This document shows positions 39,201 through 45,984 of a DNA stretch of 63,239 nt, piece by piece. The notes below the pieces were generated by a model. That model saw only the letters and a program-made list of their open reading frames with translations. It searched no databases and was not told where the DNA came from. Source of the DNA: an uncultured Anaeromyxobacter sp. (GTDB lineage: Bacteria; Myxococcota; Myxococcia; Myxococcales; Anaeromyxobacteraceae); assembly GCA_903855945.1 (NCBI GenBank), contig CAIOAK010000041.1:1-63239 (forward strand), written 5' to 3'. Both the position numbers and the translations under genes were made by a program. How positions within the stretch are numbered: the first letter of the stretch is position 1; each line of letters begins with the position of its first letter.

Positions 39201-39453
39201 TGGAGACGCTCTCCACCTTGTCCACGCCGGGTGCGGCCGAGACCGCCCGCTCGATGGGGACGGTGATGGACTTCTCGACGTCGCCGGGGCCGGCCCCCGT
39301 GTAGAAGGTGGCCACCCGGATCTGGGGGACGTCGATGTTCGGGAAGAGGTCCACCGGCAGCCGCGTGAGCGACACCCACCCCAGGGCGAGCGCCATGAGC
39401 GACATCATGAGGATGAAGACCGGGTTGCGAAGCGCGAGGCGTGTCAGCCACAT
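36235..39453 (-). CDS. RND efflux transporter, HAE1-type inner-membrane pump
   Basis: A 1072-residue RND permease with the usual two repeats, each a six-helix bundle plus a large periplasmic loop. It opens MWLTRLALRNPVFILMM and shows the FPNIDVPQI and FEVQQRVAQILNQLP porter segments. The proton-relay helix reads GRLVDDSIVELENIHR, retaining the aspartate pair of drug-type (HAE1) pumps rather than the metal-type pattern. It lies 4 bp after the adaptor gene. Substrates are unknown. Confidence 0.94.
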   Translation of the reverse strand: MWLTRLALRNPVFILMMSLMALALGWVSLTRLPVDLFPNIDVPQIRVATFYTGAGPGDVEKSITVPIERAVSAAPGVDKVESVSKQGFSAVTVWFQYGTNLDNAQFEVQQRVAQILNQLPPGIDQPFIVKFNVADIPVALVSLSAEGLDEKELYDLGYNVVEPQLERIKGVASAPIGGGKIREIQVLVANDALRSRGLTVLDVVNTVRASNLLLPSGTLRAGDRDYNVFSNTQVGAARPLRDVVLRPGVKGTGNERGAPVRISDVAQVVDGTADQTEIARVNGSRGVYFRILKQPGANTVEVVDELRKALPRLRGVPPSVKLTVSFDQSAYIRAAISSLEHEALWGSGLAILVILLFLASWSATGIIAVAIPLSIVATFVLLYFSGQTLNVFTLGGLALGVGRLVDDSIVELENIHRHLEMGGDRRSAVLAAAQEVAMPIFVSTVTTVVVFFPVVFLTGVARNLFIPLALTIAFALMMSFFVSRTVTPILCLKYLDRGGRHMGQQGFARRITAQLNRLDEAYARSLEWVLRNRGKVIVGILLFFVASLGIVGRIGTEFFPQTDESQFQVIFKGPVGTRVERSEDVTRRIEDTIRGSLKDVKSSDGEPAATTLIATVGLPTGRSALFTSNTGPHTGTVSTYLVPHTQRPISDEQAADKVRSALRDAIPGVQSYLFVGGIVRRILNFGAAAPIDVEIVGYDLDAGSAYAKRLVPGLRALSGASGQPLLTDLQISREENYPELDVVVDREKAGMLGVTEQQVAQSVLSSLVGNTQFAPVPFTDPKSGNQYFINVRLGNEGRDEVPDLQDVLVKAGDGSVLPLASVARVTRSAGPVQVNRKYLQRIVDVTANTAPGVDLGTASGAVEKVIEEIPPPEGFTVQLSGQTQAQREAFGSLRFAALMALALVYMILASQFRSLLDPLVIMFSVPLGVSGVFLALWTTGTTLNVNSFMGIIMMVGIVVSNGVLLVDFARVLRERGRPLVEATVQAGKTRLRPILMTTIATIAGLLPMAMGFGEGSEANMPLARAVIGGLTVSTFFTLFLIPALYTLLARFEKPAPGGDEADPEEGSVEAAT

Positions 39454-39457
39454 GGCT

Positions 39458-40549
39458 TCACTTCCCCTGGGTCGGCGCCGCGGCCGTCTTGCCCGAGTAC
39501 GGGTCCATCCCGCGCTCCGGGCGGACCGCCGTACCGTCGGCGAGCATGTCGGTGCCGGCGGTGACCAGCTCGTCCCCGGCCTTCAACCCCTCGACCACCT
39601 CGTACCAGTTCCCGCCGTCCACGCCGATGCGGAGCTGGACGCGCTTCACCTTCTCCCCCTGCAGCAGGTAGGCGAAGTACTTCCCGTCGGAGATCTGCAC
39701 CGCGCCCACCGGGACCACCACCGCGTCGGGGTGCCGGGAGGTGACGATGGTACCGCGGCCGTACATGCCGGCGCGCAGCTCGCCGGGGTTCACGAGGTGC
39801 ACCTCGGCGTCCACCGTGCGGGTCACCGGATCGTAGGCCGGTGACATGCGCACCACCTTGCCCTCGTAGCGCTTGCCGGGGAGCGCATCGAACTGCGCGC
39901 TCGCCCCCTGTCCCACGCGAACCGTGGGGGCGTCCTTCTCGTTCACGGGGATGAAGACCCGGAGGACGTCGGACCGCTGGACCGTGAGGATCGAGCCGGT
40001 CCCGGCGGTGGGGCCCACGAGCGCGCCGGGGTCGAGGCGGCGCTGGGAGACGACTCCGTCGATGGGGGACTCGATGCGGGTCTCGCCGAGCCGGGTGGTG
40101 ACGGCCTGCAGGTTGGCCTGGGCGGCGGAGAAGGCGCTCTGGGCGTTCTGCAGCTCCTGCTGCGACACGACGCCGGACGGGGCGAGCGCCTCGGCCCGAG
40201 CCCGGTTGGCCTTGGCGAGCTCGAAGGCGACCCGGGAGGCCTCCATCTGGTCGGGCAGGTCGGAGGGGCGCACCACCGCGAGGAGCTGCCCCTTCTTCAC
40301 GACGTCGCCGCGATCCACGAGCACCGCGTCGAGGTAGCCGAGGGTCTTGGAGCCCACGTCGGCCTGGAAGAGCGGCCGCAGGTCCACCGGCGCGCGCAGG
40401 TCGACCGAGACCTCGCGGACCTCGACCGGCGCCACGGTCACGGCCGGAGGCGGGCGCTGGCGGGGCCCCGCGCCGCCGCCCTTGCAGGCGGCCACGGAGA
40501 GGAGGAGCGCGAGCCCGAGAGCGCGCGCGACCCAGGAGGTGGAGAGCAT
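39458..40549 (-). CDS. RND efflux periplasmic adaptor (membrane-fusion lipoprotein)
   Basis: A 363-residue predicted lipoprotein (LLLSVAAC). It has the biotinyl-lipoyl segment (FQADVGSKTLGYLDAVLVDRGDVVKKGQLL), a coiled-coil hairpin (about residues 100-145), the second lipoyl half (IESPIDGVVSQRRLDPGALV) and beta-barrel and membrane-proximal domains. It bridges the pump and the TolC-like channel. The ATG at 40549 was chosen because it starts the leader; there is no Shine-Dalgarno sequence and a TATTCC hexamer lies 7 nt upstream. Confidence 0.93.
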   Translation of the reverse strand: MLSTSWVARALGLALLLSVAACKGGGAGPRQRPPPAVTVAPVEVREVSVDLRAPVDLRPLFQADVGSKTLGYLDAVLVDRGDVVKKGQLLAVVRPSDLPDQMEASRVAFELAKANRARAEALAPSGVVSQQELQNAQSAFSAAQANLQAVTTRLGETRIESPIDGVVSQRRLDPGALVGPTAGTGSILTVQRSDVLRVFIPVNEKDAPTVRVGQGASAQFDALPGKRYEGKVVRMSPAYDPVTRTVDAEVHLVNPGELRAGMYGRGTIVTSRHPDAVVVPVGAVQISDGKYFAYLLQGEKVKRVQLRIGVDGGNWYEVVEGLKAGDELVTAGTDMLADGTAVRPERGMDPYSGKTAAAPTQGK

Positions 40550-40611
40550 GGGGGAGGAATAGCCGCAGGCCCCTGGAAAGACAAGGTTCCCAGGCGCGCC
40601 GCAACGCTTCT

Positions 40612-41466
40612 TCACGTGGCGGACGGGGCGCTCTCCGGCCGCGCGCCCCACAGCTCCCGGACGAGCTTCGGCCGGACCCCGGCCGCGGCCAGCAGCCGCT
40701 CCAGTCGCTCCCGGGCGGGGATGGACTCCTTGTGAACCCGCTCCCCCAGGATGAGCTCGTTCTTCAGCGAGTGCTCCCAGCCCGCCAGCTCGGTGACGGT
40801 GACCCGGTAGCCGAGCGCCTCCAGGGCGAGCGCGCGGATGACGTTCGTGAGGTGGGAACCCAGCTCCCGCCGGTGCCATGGGTGGCGGTGCATCTCGGCC
40901 AGCGCTGGATCTTCCCCCTTGCCCGCCGCGAGCTGGCGCGCCACCTCGGCCTGGCAGCAGGGCACCAGCGCGACGTGGTCCGCGCCGTGCCGCGCCGCGA
41001 GCACGATGGCGTCGTCGGTGGCAGTGTCGCAGGCGTGCAGCGCGGTGACGAGGTTCACGCGCGGCGGAACCGGCGCCGTCGCCACGTCGCCGGCGAGGAA
41101 GCGCATCCTGTCGTAGCCGAGCCGGATGGCCCGCTCGGTGGCGGCCTGGGCCAGCTCCGGTCGCGACTCGATGGCGACGAGCGTGCCCTTCCCCGCCGGG
41201 CCCACGGCGGCCTCGTAGAGAAGGAAGCCCAGGTAGCCCTTGCCGGCTCCGCAGTCGACCAGGACCGGATCGCCGAAGCGGCCGAGCACGTCCTCGAGCG
41301 CCGGGGTGAGGAGCCGGATGAGGTGGTTCACCTGCTTCAGCTTCCGCAGGCTGTCGGCGTTGAGATCGCCGTCGCGGGTCAGGAGGTGGAGCTCCTTCAG
41401 GAGCGCGGCCGAGGTCCCCGGGAGCAACTCCCTCGCCACGTCGGTCCTCGCCACCTTTCGCCTCAC
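40612..41466 (-). CDS. SAM-dependent methyltransferase (Methyltransf_32-like)
   Basis: A 284-residue cytoplasmic class I methyltransferase. Motif I is VLVDCGAGKGYLGFLL and the acceptor loop contains VPCCQ, the cysteine pair seen in the METTL25/RRNAD-like group. The N-terminal part is helical. Substrate unknown; RNA or protein are both possible. The GTG start overlaps the TVP38-like gene stop in GTGA. A 62-bp gap separates it from the RND adaptor. Confidence 0.75.
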   Translation of the reverse strand: MRRKVARTDVARELLPGTSAALLKELHLLTRDGDLNADSLRKLKQVNHLIRLLTPALEDVLGRFGDPVLVDCGAGKGYLGFLLYEAAVGPAGKGTLVAIESRPELAQAATERAIRLGYDRMRFLAGDVATAPVPPRVNLVTALHACDTATDDAIVLAARHGADHVALVPCCQAEVARQLAAGKGEDPALAEMHRHPWHRRELGSHLTNVIRALALEALGYRVTVTELAGWEHSLKNELILGERVHKESIPARERLERLLAAAGVRPKLVRELWGARPESAPSAT

Positions 41467-42140
41467 GAGGACATCCTACAGGAGGCCCGCCTCGCGATGC
41501 GCCCGAGCAGGATCACCACCGCGACCGTGGCCACGAGGCCGCCCCACCGGACCCCCTGGGCCAGCGGGCCGGCGGGCGCTCCTCCCGCCATCCCCTCCAG
41601 GCTCCCGAAGGTCGCTCCCGCCCAGGTCCACGCCAGCACGAGGGGCGCCATCCCCACGAGCGACGCCCCCGCGAAGGCTCCGGGACCGATCCGGCTGGCC
41701 GACAGGGCGTAGTTCACCACGTTGGCCGGCGCGAGGGGCGAGAGGCGCAGGAGCAGCACCAGGAAGGCTCCCTGGCGCGACACCGCCTCGTCCATGGCGG
41801 CGAGCCGGGGGTCGCGGGCCACCCGCCGCGCCACACCCTCGCGAAAGAGGGTCCGGCCGGCCACGAAGGCGAGCGACGCCCCGGCCACGCATCCCAGGAG
41901 CGCGAGGGGGAACCCCCGCCAGACGCCGTAGGCGGCGCCGGCGACCACCGTGAGCGGCCAGGTGGGGAGGGCGAGAACCGAGCCGACCGCGTAGCCGAGC
42001 ACGAGGGCTACCGCACCCGCCCCGCCCGCCGTCCGGAGCCAGGCGAGGAGCGAGAGGAGCCAGCTCCTCCAGGGGGAGAGCAGGAGCAGCAGGGCCAGCG
42101 CCGCGACGGCCAGGCCAGCGAGGATGACGCGACGGCGCAT
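41463..42140 (-). CDS. TVP38/TMEM64-family (DedA/VTT) membrane protein
   Basis: A 225-residue polytopic inner-membrane protein. The VTT-domain pattern is clear: VLGYAVGSVLALPTWPLTVVAGAAYG, then GCVAGASLAFVAGRTLFR, and LLLRLSPLAPANVVNYALS. DedA/VTT proteins are thought to move lipids such as undecaprenyl phosphate or phospholipids between leaflets. There is no Shine-Dalgarno sequence; a TATCCT hexamer lies 12 nt upstream. It may head the operon running to the RND genes. Confidence 0.85.
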   Translation of the reverse strand: MRRRVILAGLAVAALALLLLLSPWRSWLLSLLAWLRTAGGAGAVALVLGYAVGSVLALPTWPLTVVAGAAYGVWRGFPLALLGCVAGASLAFVAGRTLFREGVARRVARDPRLAAMDEAVSRQGAFLVLLLRLSPLAPANVVNYALSASRIGPGAFAGASLVGMAPLVLAWTWAGATFGSLEGMAGGAPAGPLAQGVRWGGLVATVAVVILLGRIARRASCRMSS

Positions 42141-42152
42141 GACGAAGTGGCG

Positions 42153-42168
42153 AGGATAGCGCTAGGCT
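42153..42168. promoter_or_regulatory. Nested divergent -10 elements, TVP38 versus HAD gene
   Basis: In the 34-bp gap between the divergent start codons, TATCCT (minus, 42153-42158) ends 12 nt before the TVP38 ATG and TAGGCT (plus, 42163-42168) ends 6 nt before the HAD ATG. Between them sits the palindromic TAGCGCTA. The two promoters must overlap physically. Confidence 0.45.
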
Positions 42169-42174
42169 CCCGGC

Positions 42175-42846
42175 ATGGCCACGGTGCGCGCCGTCGTATT
42201 TGACGCTTACGGAACCCTGCTCGACTTCGCCACCGCCTCCGAGCGGGCCGGGGACGTGCTCGGGGAGCGCTGGCGCGCCTTCTCCGACCTCTGGCGGCGC
42301 AAGCAGCTCGAGTACACCTGGCTCCGCAGCCTGATGCGGCGCCACGTGGACTTCTGGCAGGTGACCGGCGAGTCGCTCGACTACGCGTTGCAGGCCTTCG
42401 CCATCCGCGACCCGGAGCTTCGCGGGCGGCTCATGAACCTCTACCTCCACCTGGAGGCCTATCCCGACGTCCGCCCGACGCTCGAGGCGCTCCGGGCGGA
42501 CGGGCTCCAGCTGGCCGTCCTGTCGAACGGTTCGTCGGGGATGCTCGACGCCGGCATCCGCAACGCCCGGCTCGACGAGCTCCTCGACATCGTGCTCTCG
42601 GTGGACGAGGTGGCCGTCTACAAGCCCGCACCCGAGGTGTACGCCATGGCCGCCCGGCAGCTCGACATCCTGCCCGGCGAGATCGGGTTCGTCTCCGCGA
42701 ATGGCTGGGACGCGCACGGCGCGAGCGCCTTCGGCTTCCGGGTGGCCTGGTGCAACCGGACCGGCGCACCGCCGGATCGGCTGCCCGGAGCGCCGGAGAC
42801 CGAGATCCGGTCGCTCTCCGAGGTCCCGGACTTCTTCGCCCGCTGA
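42175..42846 (+). CDS. HAD hydrolase, haloacid-dehalogenase type II-like
   Basis: A 223-residue HAD-superfamily protein. Motif I FDAYGTLLD has the nucleophilic Asp, motif II is VLSNGSSGML, the Lys is in VYKPAPEVYAMA and motif IV is FVSANGWDAHGASAFGF. The SANGWDA and WCNR segments are those of L-2-haloacid dehalogenases, so it may dehalogenate 2-haloacids, although phosphatase activity cannot be excluded. No Shine-Dalgarno sequence. It converges on the ABC-F gene with a 19-bp gap. Confidence 0.88.
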   Translation: MATVRAVVFDAYGTLLDFATASERAGDVLGERWRAFSDLWRRKQLEYTWLRSLMRRHVDFWQVTGESLDYALQAFAIRDPELRGRLMNLYLHLEAYPDVRPTLEALRADGLQLAVLSNGSSGMLDAGIRNARLDELLDIVLSVDEVAVYKPAPEVYAMAARQLDILPGEIGFVSANGWDAHGASAFGFRVAWCNRTGAPPDRLPGAPETEIRSLSEVPDFFAR

Positions 42847-42865
42847 GGCGCGGCGTCGGCGTGCG

Positions 42866-44464
42866 CTACCGGTGCTCGGCCGCCAGGTCGGGGTGCTTCT
42901 CCAGGTACTCGGCGAAGGTCCCCTGGAAGTCGTTCACCGGCTCTCCGGCGCGCACGTGCCAGATGCGGGTCGCCACCTCGTCGATGAGCTGCTGGTCGTG
43001 GGTGACGAAGATGGCGGTCCCCTCGTAGCGCTTCAGCCCCTCGGAGAGGGAGGTGATGGCCTCCAGGTCGAGGTGGTTCGTGGGCTCGTCGAGGACGAGG
43101 ACGTTGGGCCTGTCCATCATGAGCTTGGCGAGGAGCAGCCGCACCGTCTCGCCGCCGGAGAGGGTGGCGGTGGGCTTCATCCGCTCCTCGCCGGAGAAGA
43201 GCATCCGTCCGAGCAGCCCGGAGATCTCCTCGTTGGAGAGCTTGTCCTCCTGCTCGCGCAGCCAGCCGAAGGCGGTGGTGCCCGGGTGGATGAGCCCGGC
43301 GTGGTCCTGGGGCAGGTAGCCGGTCAGGGCCTGGTGGCCCCACTTCACGGTGCCGGCGGACGGCTCGAGCGCGCCCACCACCAGCTTCACGAGCGTCGAC
43401 TTGCCGGCCGCGTTCCGGCCGATGACGGCGATCCTCTCCCCGCGGGTGACGAGGCCGGTGAAGGTCTGGATCACCTCGTTGCCGTGGAAGCGCTTCTCCA
43501 GATCCCGGATCTCGAGGGTCTGCTTGCCGCTCGCCGCCTTCTGCTCGAACTTGATGAAGGGGGCCTGGATGTTGGAACGCTTCAGGTCCTCCATCTTCAG
43601 CTTCTGCATGGCCCGGACGCGGCTCTGCACCTGCGAGGCCCGGGTGCCCGCCGAGAAGCGGGCCACGAACTCCTGGAGCTGCTCGATCTTCTTCTTCTTC
43701 TCGTCGTTCTCCGACTCGATCCGGTTCCGCACCTGCCCCTTCTGCCGGACCATGTCGTCGTAGCATCCGGTGTAGGTGATGATGGTCTCGTAGTCGATGT
43801 CGGCGATGTGGGTGCAGATGGAGTTCAGGAAGTGCCGGTCGTGGCTGATGGTGACGAGCACCCCCTCGAAGTCGTGGAGGAAGCTCTCCAGCCAGCGGAT
43901 CGACTCCAGGTCCAGGTTGTTGGTGGGCTCGTCGAGGAGCAATCCCTGGGGCTTCCCGAAGAGCGCCTGGGCGAGCAGCACCCGGAGCTTCAAGCCGCCG
44001 GCGAGCCCCTTCATCGGCTGCTCGTGCCAGGCGTTGTCGATGCCGAGACCCTGGAGCAGCTCGGCCGCCTGCGCCTCGGCCTCGTAGCCGTCCTCCTCGG
44101 CGATGATCCCCTCCAGCTCGGCCAGCTTGTGGCCGTCCTCCTCGGAGACGTCCGCCTGGGCCAGGATGTCGTCCTTCTCCTTCAGGGCCTTCCAGAGGAT
44201 GCCGTTGCCCATCAGGACCACGTCGATGACCCGGGACTCCTCGTACTTGAAGTGGTCCTGCCGCAGGATGCCGAGGCGGCGGGGGCGGTGGACGTTCCCG
44301 GTGTCCGAATCCTCGTCCCCCGAGAGGATCTTCATGAAGGTGGACTTGCCGGAGCCGTTCGGCCCGGTGAGGCCGTAGCGACGGCCGGGCGAGAAGGTGA
44401 CGTTCACGTCCTCGAAGAGCTTCTTGGGGCCGAAGGCCTTGGTGACGTCCTGGACCGAGATCAT
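42866..44464 (-). CDS. ABC-F family ATPase (YbiT-like)
   Basis: A 532-residue soluble protein with two ABC domains and no membrane part. The Walker A motifs are GPNGSGKST and GRNAAGKST; the second signature is LSGGETVRLLLAKLM, and the charged inter-domain linker (ENDEKKKKIEQLQEF onward) is the P-site tRNA-interaction motif. Length and layout fit the YbiT branch of ribosome-binding ABC-F proteins, which act on stalled ribosomes. It diverges from the DUF2062 gene. No drug-resistance role can be inferred. Confidence 0.92.
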   Translation of the reverse strand: MISVQDVTKAFGPKKLFEDVNVTFSPGRRYGLTGPNGSGKSTFMKILSGDEDSDTGNVHRPRRLGILRQDHFKYEESRVIDVVLMGNGILWKALKEKDDILAQADVSEEDGHKLAELEGIIAEEDGYEAEAQAAELLQGLGIDNAWHEQPMKGLAGGLKLRVLLAQALFGKPQGLLLDEPTNNLDLESIRWLESFLHDFEGVLVTISHDRHFLNSICTHIADIDYETIITYTGCYDDMVRQKGQVRNRIESENDEKKKKIEQLQEFVARFSAGTRASQVQSRVRAMQKLKMEDLKRSNIQAPFIKFEQKAASGKQTLEIRDLEKRFHGNEVIQTFTGLVTRGERIAVIGRNAAGKSTLVKLVVGALEPSAGTVKWGHQALTGYLPQDHAGLIHPGTTAFGWLREQEDKLSNEEISGLLGRMLFSGEERMKPTATLSGGETVRLLLAKLMMDRPNVLVLDEPTNHLDLEAITSLSEGLKRYEGTAIFVTHDQQLIDEVATRIWHVRAGEPVNDFQGTFAEYLEKHPDLAAEHR

Positions 44465-44528
44465 GGCGGGCGCCGATGTACCCCAAGTCAGCGGTTTTCG
44501 CGAGGGGGGCGTCTTATAAGGGGGGAGC
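44465..44528. promoter_or_regulatory. Divergent promoter region, ABC-F versus DUF2062 gene
   Basis: The palindrome CTTATAAG (44513-44520) offers a -10-like TTATAA or TATAAG on either strand. On plus it lies just upstream of a GGGGGAG Shine-Dalgarno sequence before the DUF2062 ATG; on minus it would give ABC-F a leader of roughly 40 nt. Confidence 0.4.
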
Positions 44529-45020
44529 ATGGCGAGCCTGAAGGAGACCCTCCGGTTGCGGGTGGTGCAGCCGGTGAAGCAGCAACTCTGGCAGGGGGTG
44601 ACCCCGTCCAAGCTGGCGCTCTCGCTCGCGCTGGGCGTCGTCATCTCGGTGATGCCGCTCCTCGGCATCACCACCGTCGTCGCGCTGCTCGTCTCGGTGA
44701 TCTTCCGGCTGAACCACGTGGCCGTGGTGGCGGCCAACTACGCCGCCTACCCGCTCCAGATCATGCTCTTCATCCCCTTCTTCGAGGCGGGGGCGCGACT
44801 CACCGGCGGGGCGCCGATTCCCTTCTCGCTGGATCAGATCCGGTCCGAGCTGGGAGCCGGGGTCTGGCCGACGCTGGTGCGCTACGGGGACGCCAACCTC
44901 CGGGCGCTCGGGGCCTGGGCCCTCGTGGCCCCGCTCGTGACCTGGATCCTCTTCGCGGTCTTCCGCCGGATGCTCGCCCGCCTTCCCCTGCCGCAGCGCG
45001 AACCGCCCGCGGCGCCGTGA
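44529..45020 (+). CDS. DUF2062 membrane protein
   Basis: A 163-residue protein with two to three hydrophobic segments. The pattern GVTPSKLALSLALGVVISVMPLLGITTVVALL is characteristic of DUF2062, as is the NYAAYPLQIMLFIPFFEAG helix. The family is of unknown function and is sometimes fused to glycosyltransferases; here it stands alone. A good Shine-Dalgarno sequence precedes the ATG. The RlmL-like gene follows 10 bp later. Confidence 0.85.
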   Translation: MASLKETLRLRVVQPVKQQLWQGVTPSKLALSLALGVVISVMPLLGITTVVALLVSVIFRLNHVAVVAANYAAYPLQIMLFIPFFEAGARLTGGAPIPFSLDQIRSELGAGVWPTLVRYGDANLRALGAWALVAPLVTWILFAVFRRMLARLPLPQREPPAAP

Positions 45021-45030
45021 GCCCCGAACC

Positions 45031-45984
45031 GTGAACCCCTCTCCAGCGCAGCGCATCTTCGCGGCCTGCGCGCCCGGGCTCGAACCGGCGCTCGCGCGCG
45101 AGCTCGTCGCGCTGGGGCTCTCCGCCCGGCCCGTCCCGGGTGGCGCGGAGGCATCCGGACCGGACGCCTGCGCCGTCGCCTGCCTGGGCTCCCGCGCCGC
45201 CGACGCCGTGAAGGCACGCCTGTGGGAAGGGGCTGCATCGGAGCTCCCCGCGGCGCGGCGCGATCTCGGGCGCCGGATGCCGGGCGTCGAGATCGAGGTG
45301 CGGCGGGAGGGGACGACGGGCACGCTCTCGGCCGACGCCGTGGGCTCCGCCCTCTTCCGTCGGGGCTGGCGGGCTCGCGTGGGGGCGGCCCCTCTCCGGG
45401 AGAGTCTCGCCGCGGGTCTCCTGCTCGAGCTGGGCTTCGACGGCACCGTCCCGTTCCTCGACCCGATGTGCGGCTCGGGGACCATCGCCATCGAGGCGGT
45501 GCTGCTCGCCGGGCGGCGCGCCCCCGGACTGGGGCGGAGCTTCGCCTTCGAGGGCTGGCCCGGCCACGCTCCCGCGCGCACCGCGGCGGTCCGGGAGCGG
45601 CTCTCCGCGCTCGCCCGTCCCCCTCCGTCGCCGGTGCTCGCCTCCGACAAGAACGGCGGAGCGATCCGTCTCTGCGGCAAGAACGCGACCGCGGCGGGCG
45701 TGGACGCCGACGTCCGGATCGAGCGTCTCGATGCGTCGGACGTCCTGCCGCCGGCGGTCCCGGGCGTCTGCCTCGTCAACCCGCCATACGGGATCCGGCT
45801 CGACCGCGACGTGGAGGAATCGTGGCGAGCGCTCGCGGCGCTCCTGCCCAGGCTTCAGGGCTGGACCGTCGGAATCCTCGCCGGCGGCCCCGGCCTCGAG
45901 CGACTCGTCCCGCTGAAGCCGGTCCGGTCGCTGGCGATCCAGAACGGCGGCGTGCGCTGCCGATTTCCGATCTACCTACCGTGA
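45031..45984 (+). CDS. RlmL/TrmN-type RNA guanine-N2 methyltransferase, shortened THUMP
   Basis: A 317-residue class I methyltransferase. The APLRESLAAGLL segment, SAM motif FLDPMCGSGTIAIEAVLLAG and catalytic NPPYG are those of the RlmL (23S rRNA m2G2445) and TrmN/Trm14 group. The N-terminal THUMP and ferredoxin-like parts are only about 120 residues instead of about 180, so RNA recognition may differ. It starts at GTG. Its last 9 bp overlap the convergent amidotransferase-transglutaminase gene. Confidence 0.82.
   Translation: MNPSPAQRIFAACAPGLEPALARELVALGLSARPVPGGAEASGPDACAVACLGSRAADAVKARLWEGAASELPAARRDLGRRMPGVEIEVRREGTTGTLSADAVGSALFRRGWRARVGAAPLRESLAAGLLLELGFDGTVPFLDPMCGSGTIAIEAVLLAGRRAPGLGRSFAFEGWPGHAPARTAAVRERLSALARPPPSPVLASDKNGGAIRLCGKNATAAGVDADVRIERLDASDVLPPAVPGVCLVNPPYGIRLDRDVEESWRALAALLPRLQGWTVGILAGGPGLERLVPLKPVRSLAIQNGGVRCRFPIYLP

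Noticed and set aside
34901-39451. A 1516-codon open frame across the RND pump and TolC-like gene
   Set aside because: The part over the RND gene is a shadow in another frame; a real signal peptide and TolC repeats appear only from 36238.
42866-44464. Reading the ABC-F gene as an antibiotic-resistance determinant
   Set aside because: Its linker and length fit the housekeeping YbiT-like branch; nothing in the sequence or neighbourhood indicates resistance.
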